Origin: Paraburkholderia panacisoli
GTDB taxonomy: Bacteria; Pseudomonadota; Gammaproteobacteria; Burkholderiales; Burkholderiaceae
DNA length: 64,000 nucleotides
Direction of reading: 5' to 3'
NCBI RefSeq assembly: GCF_008369935.1
Contig: NZ_VTUZ01000041.1
Location: forward strand, 23,878-87,877
Positions 16,938 to 24,200 of the stretch are shown piece after piece (within the stretch, counting starts at the first letter, position 1; the number at the start of each line of letters is the position of its first letter). A program made the position numbers and the translations under genes. The notes beneath the pieces were generated by a model. The model saw only the letters and a program-made list of their open reading frames with translations, searched no databases and was not told the origin of the DNA.

Positions 16938-18263
16938 TCAGCGCAGGGACCTGAAGCTCGCGCGAAGCTCTTCCGTGAAAGCTTGCGGCTGCTCCCAGGC
17001 GGCGAAATGTCCGCCTTCCGGAAGACGGTTGTAGTGAATCAACTTCGGATACGCGCGCTCTGCCCAGCTTCGCGGCGCGGCGTACAACTCGTCAGGAAAG
17101 ACGCTGACGGCGACGGGGATGGTGACGTGCTTAGGCGCGAAGAACTGCAACTTGTTCTCCCAATACAGGCGAGCCGATGAAATGCCCGTATTGGTCAGCC
17201 AATAGAGCGTGACGTTGTCGAGGACGTCGTCGCGCGAAAGGCCTTCGGACTGTCCGTCGAACACGCGTGCGATCAGCGCCTCACTGGACGCATCGTGGTC
17301 GAGCATCCATGCCGCGAGGCCGATAGGAGAATCTTCGATACCGTACAACGTCTGCGGCCGGTTCGCCATTTCCTGCGCATAGCCGAGGCCGTGCTTGTAG
17401 AAGAAGTCGAGTTGATCGAACGCGTGCTTCTCATCAGGCGAAAGGCCGGCTGGAGCGGGATCGCCGAACTTCAGTGCCTTCGCGACGTTATCCGGCACGG
17501 TTGCCGGCATGTTGGTGTGGATGCCGAGCATTCCCGGTGGCGTGAGGAGCGCCATCTGCTCCGTGACAGCGTTCCCCCAATCGCCACCTTGCGCTACATA
17601 CCGCGTGTATCCAAGGCGTTCCATCAGTAAGACCCAGGCGCGTGCGATGCGCGCGGGATCCCAGCCGGTCGTGCTCGGCTTGCCTGAAAACCCGTAGCCG
17701 GGCAGCGACGGAATCACGACATCGAAAGCGTCCGATGCACTTCCGCCATGAGCCGTCGGATTGGTCAGCGGATCGATGATCTTCAACTGCTCGATGATCG
17801 AGCCGGGCCATCCATGCGTGACAATGATCGGCAACGCATTCGGATGCTTCGAACGAACGTGAATGAAATGGATGTCGAGTCCATCAATCTCAGTGACGAA
17901 TTGTGGCAATGCGTTCAGCCTCGCTTCCACCTTGCGCCAGTCGTAGTCCGTCGCCCAATAACGCGCGAGCTTCTGCATCGTCGCTAGTTGAACACCTTGC
18001 GATGCATCCGTTACCGTTTCGCGTTCAGGCCACCTTGTCGCGTTGATGCGCCTTCGTAGATCGACGAGTTGGGACTCCGGCACGCGCACATGAAGTTCAC
18101 GAATAGCATTCTTGTCACCGCCCTTGGGGTGTGAAACTTCAGTGATCGTTTGACTCGCTTCCGCAAAAACGAGCTGACTTAGTGAGGCCACCGCTATGGT
18201 CGCCGCCGCCACACCTACGAAACGGCGGCGCGACGGAATCTGGGGAGGATTGAGGTCTGGCAT
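16938..18263 (-). CDS. Tat-exported epoxide hydrolase (alpha/beta fold)
   Basis: This 441-residue protein begins with a twin-arginine signal (PSRRRFVGVAAATIAVASLS), so it is probably folded in the cytoplasm and exported. It then has the epoxide hydrolase N-terminal domain and an alpha/beta-hydrolase domain. The oxyanion motif is HGWPGS, the nucleophile aspartate is in AQGGDWGN, and the catalytic histidine is in EGGHFAAWEQP. These resemble juvenile-hormone-type and microsomal epoxide hydrolases, which add water to an epoxide. The ATG at 18263 has AGGAG upstream and puts the twin arginines at residues 12-14. The substrate is unknown; the neighbouring lipid-type catabolic genes suggest a hydrophobic epoxide. 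Confidence 0.92.
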   Translation of the reverse strand: MPDLNPPQIPSRRRFVGVAAATIAVASLSQLVFAEASQTITEVSHPKGGDKNAIRELHVRVPESQLVDLRRRINATRWPERETVTDASQGVQLATMQKLARYWATDYDWRKVEARLNALPQFVTEIDGLDIHFIHVRSKHPNALPIIVTHGWPGSIIEQLKIIDPLTNPTAHGGSASDAFDVVIPSLPGYGFSGKPSTTGWDPARIARAWVLLMERLGYTRYVAQGGDWGNAVTEQMALLTPPGMLGIHTNMPATVPDNVAKALKFGDPAPAGLSPDEKHAFDQLDFFYKHGLGYAQEMANRPQTLYGIEDSPIGLAAWMLDHDASSEALIARVFDGQSEGLSRDDVLDNVTLYWLTNTGISSARLYWENKLQFFAPKHVTIPVAVSVFPDELYAAPRSWAERAYPKLIHYNRLPEGGHFAAWEQPQAFTEELRASFRSLR

Positions 18264-18740
18264 ACGAGCTCCTGCTGAAGTTACACGTGGGCACCCTTGA
18301 TATACGGGTGCGATTGCTCGTTCACCAACCAACCTCGAATGACCTTGGTGGTACTAATCTTTGCTGATTGCTTTGCGATAGACGACGTGTGGCACGAGCA
18401 GCGGCACGCGTCTTTCCGCAGCCAGTTGTCCAGCGCAAGCGTGGTCGCTCGGTGCGGTGATTATCAGATTGTTCAAAAAGCTTGCAGGAACCCCAACTCA
18501 CCGGTTCCACTACGAGGCTACGGCCAAGATCACGTCGACGGACGAATGCGTCTTTGCGCCTTCGATGCCGGCGCGAGCCGCGCGCCGCAAGTTGAGGCTA
18601 GTTTTCCAAACCGGTGCCGTCGACGACTACAGTAAGGACATGACTGAACATTCCCGCCTGACGACTCATGAGCAATCTAGCCAGCTGCAAGCCGCTTTGA
18701 TGTAACGCGTGACGATCGATTGTTAGTCACAGCGACGATA

Positions 18741-18791
18741 TTGACAATCTCATCAGTAGTTGACGGACGGTTAACTGGAACTTGACAATCT
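18741..18791. repeat. Direct repeats TTGACAATCT in an intergenic region
   Basis: TTGACAATCT occurs at 18741-18750 and again at 18782-18791. The LysR-type box at 18759-18775 sits between the two copies. The TTGACA cores could be two -35 elements. The downstream genes on the plus strand are decayed, so this may be a leftover promoter region. Confidence 0.6.
18759..18775. promoter_or_regulatory. Candidate LysR-type binding site
   Basis: GTTGAC-N5-GTTAAC, a full match to the pattern GTTRAC-N5-GTYAAC. It lies 496 bases upstream of the epoxide hydrolase start and near the decayed MarR gene. Confidence 0.45.
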
Positions 18792-18850
18792 ATCGTCCTC
18801 GGTACGTCCGATGTGGTCACGCGCCCCTTTGGTTGAATCACGTCTGCGCC

Positions 18851-19056
18851 CTATCTCATCGCGTGCTCCATCACCATCGTATCGGCAGGTCCATCATCGA
18901 CGGTCCCGGCTTTCGCGCAAGCTTCGCGATGATCGTGAACCAGGCCGCCGTGAGGTGCTACTTGACGAGACGGCGCTCGCGGATCTGCGTGACGTACCGG
19001 ACGGCGTCACGCAACGCGACCCAGTTGCAATCGTCGTGAGATATCGGCTTCTCCAT
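18851..19056 (-). pseudogene. Decayed MarR-family regulator gene
   Basis: From an ATG at 19056 the minus strand reads MEKPISHDDCNWVALRDAVR, then YVTQIRERRLVK and an in-frame TAG, then HLTAAWFTIIAKLARKPGPS and MMDLP. After a one-base shift it continues MVMEHAMR and stops. This follows the start of MarR proteins of the CNWVALRQAARHVTQFYD type up to the DNA-contacting MVMERTTL segment. The stop and the frameshift, and the missing last half, show that the gene is dead. It is followed upstream by a broken hydrolase gene. Confidence 0.75.
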
Positions 19057-19431
19057 GTGGCACAGTCTACATGTGCATATGCACGTGGTCAAACCAGTTC
19101 GCGGTCAACTTTTTGAAATTCAGTTGCGCAGCATGCGTCAACAATCCAATAGCAACAAACGCTGTCGGGTGCTAAATAAGGACAATAAGGAGCACGAGAC
19201 GTGTGCTTCGCTAAGTCACTCGTCTTCCCCGACGTCGTGAGTGCGCCAACAGGCGCAACCTGCCCGCGACGCCGCCCAAGCCTGCGAACACTGCGTCGCC
19301 GGCCAGCGTGACGGTCGGGCCGTGCCGGCAGGCTGAAGCTCGACGCGACAAGCGGTGCGCCCGTGGCCTTCTCTCATGACGGGCGCAGAGTCGGGACGAC
19401 ACCGGTGGCGCTGCCGCTGCGCGCTTGCCAT

Positions 19432-19640
19432 CGGCGCGTTGATGACGTCCCGATAAAACTGTGACCGGTTGTTGGCAACCTGCGCCTGAAACCCGCCAAA
19501 AACGTCCTTGGGCAGGCCTTCCGGGTTGCCGGCTGTCTGCACCGTGAGCGGCGGCACAGCGCTGATCAGCACCGCCTTGGTTATGCGGCTCTCGCCATGA
19601 CGCGCGAGTGCGCGAAATACCATCGCTCGTGCAACCTGGC
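19432..19640 (-). pseudogene. Remnant of an alpha/beta hydrolase (non-haem haloperoxidase-like)
   Basis: The minus strand encodes VARAMVFRALARHGESRITK, AVLISAVPPLTVQTAGNPEG and LPKDVFGGFQAQVANNRSQF. These match the middle of non-haem chloroperoxidase/esterase proteins, just after the nucleophile Gly-His-Ser elbow. The elbow itself is lost (DINAAATPCQ is found instead) and the sequence degenerates after about residue 90. Only a quarter of the gene is left. It lies in the same orientation as the decayed MarR gene, as expected for a former pair. Confidence 0.65.
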
Positions 19641-19673
19641 AAGGTGTCGCAGCCGCGTTGATGTCAAGTTTCA

Positions 19674-19690
19674 GTTGACAGCTCGTCAAC
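19674..19690. promoter_or_regulatory. Candidate LysR-type binding site upstream of a crotonase gene
   Basis: GTTGAC-AGCTC-GTCAAC is a perfect palindrome and a full match to the pattern GTTRAC-N5-GTYAAC. It lies 117 bases before the crotonase start at 19807, just upstream of the MarR-type operators. Confidence 0.5.
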
Positions 19691-19705
19691 TCTTCACGGA
19701 TGCGT

Positions 19706-19740
19706 CTCGCACGCGAATGGATTTATACTTCGCATGCGAA
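19706..19740. promoter_or_regulatory. Two MarR-type operators over a -10 box
   Basis: CTCGCACGCGAA at 19706-19717 and TTCGCATGCGAA at 19729-19740 are 23 bp apart and match TTCGCRTGCGAA with one and no mismatches. A TATACT -10 element lies at 19724-19729, touching the second operator. A third copy controls the MarR/SDR divergent promoter at 21109-21120. The geometry fits repression of the crotonase gene by the MarR protein encoded at 20622-21056. Confidence 0.65.
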
Positions 19741-19806
19741 CATTTCAACGCGATGGCGTTCCAGAGGAGGTACCTCTCGACGCCGCCAATTTTAGGAGAC
19801 AAGCTA

Positions 19807-20586
19807 ATGACCCCGGAAATCAAAGTTGAACTATCAGTTAGTGGTGTACTGGCCGTCACGATTGCGCGACCAGATAAGAAAAACGCGCTCACTAACGATA
19901 TGTATGGCGCACTTGCAGATGCCATCACGAGAGCTAGTGACGACGACGAGATCCGTGTGTTGTTGATTCAGGCCGATGGAGACACATTCACGGCCGGCAA
20001 CGACGTCTCGGAATTCGCAGCGCAGGCGACAGGCAACGGCCCGAAAGAACGCAACGTCACCCGCTTTCTGCGAAGCCTGGCGAATGCCACGAAACCGATC
20101 ATTGCCGCAGTCCAGGGCAAGGCCGTCGGAGTTGGAACGACCATGTTGCTCCATTGTGACTATGTGCTTCTCTCCGAAGAGGCGCAATTGATCACCCCCT
20201 TCGTGAATCTGGCACTCGTTCCCGAAGCTGCCTCAAGCTGCCTGCTTCCCTTGCGAATTGGGCATGTCAAGGCATTCGAAATGTTCGCCCTCGGGGACGC
20301 CGTTCCTGCAAACGCTGCCGTTGCATGGGGTATTGCAAATAAGGCTGTCTCCAACGCGGAACTCCGTGCAGAGGCACGCCGTGTTGCCGAGAAAATTGCT
20401 GCCAAGCCCATTGGATCGCTGACCGCGATGAAGCGACTAATGCGAGACGCTGAGAAGCTGGTCGCTCAGATGGATTGCGAAAGCGCCATCTTCGTGGAAC
20501 GACTAGCCAGCGCTGAAGCGAAAGAAGCCTTCGCGGCGTTTGCCCAAAAGCGCCAGCCGGATTTCACCAAAATCGTTCGACAATAG
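19807..20586 (+). CDS. Enoyl-CoA hydratase/isomerase family protein
   Basis: This 259-residue crotonase has RPDKKNALTNDMYGAL, TFTAGNDVSEF for the oxyanion hole and GKAVGVGTTMLLHCDYVL. Its single acidic catalytic position in LVPEAASSCLLPLRIG resembles Delta3,Delta2-enoyl-CoA isomerases. The ATG at 19807 follows AGGAG. The gene is preceded by two MarR-type operators and a LysR-type box, and it converges on the MarR gene with a shared hairpin between them. A role in moving or hydrating a double bond of an acyl-CoA is likely; the substrate is unknown. Confidence 0.92.
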   Translation: MTPEIKVELSVSGVLAVTIARPDKKNALTNDMYGALADAITRASDDDEIRVLLIQADGDTFTAGNDVSEFAAQATGNGPKERNVTRFLRSLANATKPIIAAVQGKAVGVGTTMLLHCDYVLLSEEAQLITPFVNLALVPEAASSCLLPLRIGHVKAFEMFALGDAVPANAAVAWGIANKAVSNAELRAEARRVAEKIAAKPIGSLTAMKRLMRDAEKLVAQMDCESAIFVERLASAEAKEAFAAFAQKRQPDFTKIVRQ

Positions 20587-20600
20587 GAACGGTACGCACC

Positions 20601-20623
20601 AGGGGGCACCGTCGGTGTCCCCT
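20601..20623. terminator. Bidirectional terminator hairpin between convergent genes
   Basis: AGGGGGCACC at 20601-20610 pairs with GGTGTCCCCT at 20614-20623 in a ten-base stem with one G-U pair and a three-base loop. It lies between the crotonase stop (20586) and the end of the MarR gene (20622), in the right place to stop both transcripts. Confidence 0.55.
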
Positions 20624-21056
20624 AGTGCGGGTCCTCGTCAATGGCCGGGAACTTCTCCTGCAAACTTGTCAGCCATCGCACTACGATGTCGATCTCGGAC
20701 GCTGTAAACCCTTCGGTCAGCCGGGCATTCAAGCGAGCGAGAACTGCCTTCGAACGCTTGAGTGCAGCGCGCCCGTCTTCCGTCAGCCACAGCCGCGACG
20801 CGCGTCGATCGAACTCATCCGCATGGCGCTCGATGAGACCAGCCCGTTCGGCTCGATCAACCAACCCACTCATGCCCGGCGCCTTGAGGTCAAGGGCTGC
20901 CGCCGCTTCATTCATGAGGGCACCGTCGTTCTTTGCCAGAAAAAAGAGCAGACCAGCCTGCGCTGCTGTCACTCCACCGGCGGCTGTCCTCGCCTGCGAC
21001 CACCGATGTAGGCGCCGCTGCCCCACATTCAGTAGATAGACAAGCCGATGATCCAT
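20622..21056 (-). CDS. MarR-family transcriptional regulator
   Basis: This 144-residue protein has the winged helix fold of MarR regulators. The recognition helix is in LMNEAAAALDLKAPGMSGLV, followed by DRAERAGLIERHADEFDRRA, and the wing by LWLTEDGRAALKRS. It is divergent from the SDR gene at 21281. The palindrome TTCGCGTGCGAA at 21109-21120 lies between them, and closely related sites lie upstream of the crotonase gene at 19807. This supports autoregulation and control of the whole second acyl-CoA set, released by binding an acyl-CoA or aromatic ligand. Confidence 0.92.
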   Translation of the reverse strand: MDHRLVYLLNVGQRRLHRWSQARTAAGGVTAAQAGLLFFLAKNDGALMNEAAAALDLKAPGMSGLVDRAERAGLIERHADEFDRRASRLWLTEDGRAALKRSKAVLARLNARLTEGFTASEIDIVVRWLTSLQEKFPAIDEDPH

Positions 21057-21108
21057 TTCCGAAACCTCGTTCTTCGTTCCCGTCGCAGGAGCGTCAATAA
21101 ATTAATAA

Positions 21109-21120
21109 TTCGCGTGCGAA
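21109..21120. promoter_or_regulatory. MarR-type operator in divergent promoter
   Basis: TTCGCGTGCGAA lies 53 bases upstream of the MarR start and 161 bases upstream of the SDR start, and a TATAAC element follows at 21122-21127. The site differs by one base from the operator at 19729-19740. Confidence 0.65.
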
Positions 21121-21280
21121 ATATAACATGGGCCGTACCCCCGGATTCCCGTGCGCGAAGCGACGGCGGCAATGCCCGAACCGGACGAACCTGGCATTGA
21201 TCTGGGGGACTACGAGGTGCCCTTCTCCGGCATCTACATCCCGCAGGATGTTCGTTCCATCCATCAACAAGGAAACTGCA

Positions 21281-22063
21281 ATGACTGCTGTGGCGGATCT
21301 TTTCAACCTGAAGGGCCGAACGGCCCTCGTCACCGGCGGGTCCAGCGGCCTGGGCCTGCAGATTGCCGAGGCGCTTGGCACGCAAGGTGCCCGCGTGGTG
21401 ATCTCGGCGCGCAAGGCGGACGCGCTTCAGTCCGCACAGGCGCATCTGGCCGGCCTGGGTGTGGACGCAAGCTGGATCGCGGCAGACAACGCCAGCGAGG
21501 ATAAAGTCGAGCGCCTTGCCAACGAAGCGATGGAACGACTGGGCAAGGTCGACATCCTCGTCAACAATGCCGGCGCCACGTGGGGCGCAACCACGGCTAA
21601 CCATCCGCTTTCCGCCTGGGACAAGGTCATGAACTTGAACGTACGGGCGATCTTCCTGCTCACGCAGCAGATCGGGAAGCTGTCGATGATCCCCAATCGC
21701 TATGGCCGCGTCATCAACCTCGCCTCAATTGCCGGCCTCAAGGGCAACGGTCCCTGGGGCCAGCCGACCATCGCTTACAACACGAGCAAGGGTGCGGTCG
21801 TCAATTTCACCCGTGCGCTCGCCGGCGAGTGGGGGCCGTACGGTATCACCGTCAATGCGCTCGCGCCGGGCATGTTCCCGTCGAAGATGACCAGGGCAAC
21901 GATCGAGAAGGTCGGCATCGAGAAACTGTCGGAGCGCGCGCCCCTGCAACGCATCGGTGATGACGACGATCTCAAGGGCGCAGCCCTGCTATTCGCCAGT
22001 GACGCAGGCAAGCACATTACCGGCCAGATTCTTGCCGTGGACGGCGGCGTGACTGCCGTCTGA
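21281..22063 (+). CDS. SDR family oxidoreductase
   Basis: This 260-residue classical SDR has the cofactor motif TGGSSGLGLQIAEAL, NNAGATWG, the catalytic serine in NLASIAG, and YNTSKGAVVNF with the Tyr-x-x-x-Lys pair. The C-terminus GQILAVDGGVTAV is normal. It is close to gluconate-5-dehydrogenase/3-oxoacyl reductase relatives and probably oxidises a hydroxyacyl or other secondary alcohol with NAD(P)+. I chose the ATG at 21281 because AAGGA precedes it and MTAVADLFNLKGRTALVTGG is a typical start. It leads a plus-strand set with a crotonase and a flavoprotein. Confidence 0.93.
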   Translation: MTAVADLFNLKGRTALVTGGSSGLGLQIAEALGTQGARVVISARKADALQSAQAHLAGLGVDASWIAADNASEDKVERLANEAMERLGKVDILVNNAGATWGATTANHPLSAWDKVMNLNVRAIFLLTQQIGKLSMIPNRYGRVINLASIAGLKGNGPWGQPTIAYNTSKGAVVNFTRALAGEWGPYGITVNALAPGMFPSKMTRATIEKVGIEKLSERAPLQRIGDDDDLKGAALLFASDAGKHITGQILAVDGGVTAV

Positions 22064-22124
22064 TTTCATCCGGCTATATCCAATCCATCCGAAGTGCCAA
22101 TCCACCTAAGCGAAGGAGACGATC

Positions 22125-22913
22125 ATGAGCAACGCAGCAACGACGCCCGAAGTCCGCATGTCGATCGAGGATCATATCGCGATCATCTCGGTCGATAACA
22201 CGGCCAGGAAGAACGCCTTCACCCCGGAGATGATGCAGCAGCTCTCGCAGCGGCTGACCGAGTTCGACGACGACGACAACCTGTGGGTGGCAGTTCTCGA
22301 CCCCGCCGGCGAACACACCACTGCCGGCCTCGACATGCCTAAGTTCTTCGGCCCGACCGCCACGGCAAAGCCGATCCCCGACGACCAGGTCGATCCGTTC
22401 GGTCTGGGCAAACGCTGCCGCAAGCCGGTGATCTCGGTCGTCCATGGCATTACCTACACGATCGGCCTCGAGCAGATGCTGGCCTCGGACATCGTGATTG
22501 CAGCCGACACCGCTCGCTTCTGCCAGATGGAATCGAAACGCGGCATCGCGCCGCTGGGTGGCGCGCACTACCGTTACCTTACCCGCACGGGCTGGGGCAA
22601 TGCGATGTACCACCTGTTCCTGTGTGACGAATTCTCCGCCGAGGAGGCATACCGCTGCGGCTTCGTCCAGGAAGTGCATCCCTACGGGCGGCACCGCGAG
22701 CGTGCGATGGAGATCGCCCGGGCGATCAGCAAGGTCGCGCCGATCGGCCTGCGTGCGACCAAGGCCGCGGCTCTGACCTATATCGAGCACGGCGAGCAGG
22801 CAGCGATTGCCGTCATCCCGCAGATTCGAGAGGAGGTCTTCGCGTCGGAGGACTTCAGGGAAGGGATCCAGTCCTTTGTCGAGCGTCGCGAGGCGAGCTT
22901 CACGGGGCGGTGA
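22125..22913 (+). CDS. Enoyl-CoA hydratase/isomerase family protein
   Basis: This 262-residue crotonase carries DNTARKNAFTPEMMQQL, HTTAGLDMPKF and GITYTIGLEQMLASDIVIA. In place of the usual catalytic glutamates it has KRGIAPLGGAHYRYLTRTGW, so its chemistry may differ from a plain hydratase. It starts 61 bases after the SDR stop with AAGGAG before the ATG. It belongs to the MarR-controlled acyl-CoA set, together with the flavoprotein 142 bases downstream. Confidence 0.91.
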   Translation: MSNAATTPEVRMSIEDHIAIISVDNTARKNAFTPEMMQQLSQRLTEFDDDDNLWVAVLDPAGEHTTAGLDMPKFFGPTATAKPIPDDQVDPFGLGKRCRKPVISVVHGITYTIGLEQMLASDIVIAADTARFCQMESKRGIAPLGGAHYRYLTRTGWGNAMYHLFLCDEFSAEEAYRCGFVQEVHPYGRHRERAMEIARAISKVAPIGLRATKAAALTYIEHGEQAAIAVIPQIREEVFASEDFREGIQSFVERREASFTGR

Positions 22914-23055
22914 TCCTAATGGTTCATACGTGAATTGCCACTGGTTCCGGTCCTGCTGCAGCGCGTGGCAACGGGCGCGGCTTAATGGCATTGCCGGCCC
23001 GGTTCGGACGGGTATCCCACCGTACCACTATCCATCCATTCAAGAGAGATTCGCA

Positions 23056-24036
23056 ATGAAGACGCAGATCACGGAATTGTTCGGCATCGAGCATCCCATC
23101 ATCCAAGGCGGCATGCACTACGTAGGATTCGCGGAACTGGCGGCTGCGGTGTCCAATGCGGGCGGCCTGGGCGTCATTACGGCGCTGACACAGCCCACCC
23201 CGGAGGCGCTGGCGGGCGAGATCCGGCGCTGCCGGGACATGACCGACAAGCCATTCGGCGTCAACCTGACTTTCCTTCCGGCACGCAATCCGCCGGACTA
23301 CCCCGGCTATGTGCGCGCGATCATCGATGGCGGCGTGAAAATCGTCGAGACCGCTGGGAACAATCCGCAGAAGTGGCTGCCCATGCTGCAGGAAGCCGGC
23401 ATCAAGGTGATTCACAAATGCACATCGGTGCGGCATGCACTGAAGGCCGAGAGCATCGGCTGCGATGCGGTCAGCGTGGACGGCTTTGAATGCGGGGGCC
23501 ATCCCGGCGAGGATGATGTCCCCAACTTCATCCTGCTGCCCCGTGCCGCGGACGAGCTCAAGGTACCTTTCGTCGCCTCGGGCGGCATGGCCGATGGTCG
23601 CTCGCTTGTGGCGGCACTTGCCATGGGCGCGGGCGGCATCAACATGGGCACGCGCTTCGTGGCGACCCACGAAGCGCCGGTCCACCAGAAGGTCAAGCAG
23701 GCCATCGTCGCGGCAACGGAACTGGATACGCGGCTCGTCATGCGCCCGCTGCGCAATACCGAACGCGTGCTGAACAACGCTGGGGTCGAGCGCCTGCTGG
23801 AAAAGGAAAGGCGGCTCGGCGCCGACATCGCCTTCCCGGACATCGCGGACGAGGTAGGTGGCGTCTATCCGCGTGTCATGAAGGACGGCGACCTGGACGC
23901 CGGCGCCTGGTCGTGCGGCATGGTTGCCGGACTCATTCATGACATCCCCAAGGTCGGCGAGCTGGTCGAACGAATCATGCACCAGGCCGAAGAGATTGTC
24001 GCGAAACGGCTTCACGGGATGCTGTCGCAGGCATGA
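23056..24036 (+). CDS. Nitronate monooxygenase-like FMN enzyme (second copy type)
   Basis: This 326-residue flavoprotein has EHPIIQGGMHYVGFAELAAA, FGVNLTFLP, VKIVETAGNNPQ, VDGFECGGHPGEDDV and ASGGMADGRSLVAALAMGAG. That order is the nitronate monooxygenase / 2-nitropropane dioxygenase fold with FMN. It is a relative of the protein at 8576-9562, but the two are clearly different in sequence. Each closes an acyl-CoA gene set in this window, so a shared role as an acyl-CoA-acting flavoenzyme is a fair inference. The ATG at 23056 follows GAGAG. Confidence 0.9.
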   Translation: MKTQITELFGIEHPIIQGGMHYVGFAELAAAVSNAGGLGVITALTQPTPEALAGEIRRCRDMTDKPFGVNLTFLPARNPPDYPGYVRAIIDGGVKIVETAGNNPQKWLPMLQEAGIKVIHKCTSVRHALKAESIGCDAVSVDGFECGGHPGEDDVPNFILLPRAADELKVPFVASGGMADGRSLVAALAMGAGGINMGTRFVATHEAPVHQKVKQAIVAATELDTRLVMRPLRNTERVLNNAGVERLLEKERRLGADIAFPDIADEVGGVYPRVMKDGDLDAGAWSCGMVAGLIHDIPKVGELVERIMHQAEEIVAKRLHGMLSQA

Positions 24037-24200
24037 ACATGGGTGATACCGACAAGGAAGGCTTACGGTGCGGGAGACTGAACGCGGACAACCGGCCATG
24101 AACGGCCCCTCATGATGTCCTCGGGAATGTCCAATCAGGAGGGCGGACATTCGGCGCGGGGACGGCAATGGGCGACTCATCGGCCGTTGTAAGCGTCGGG

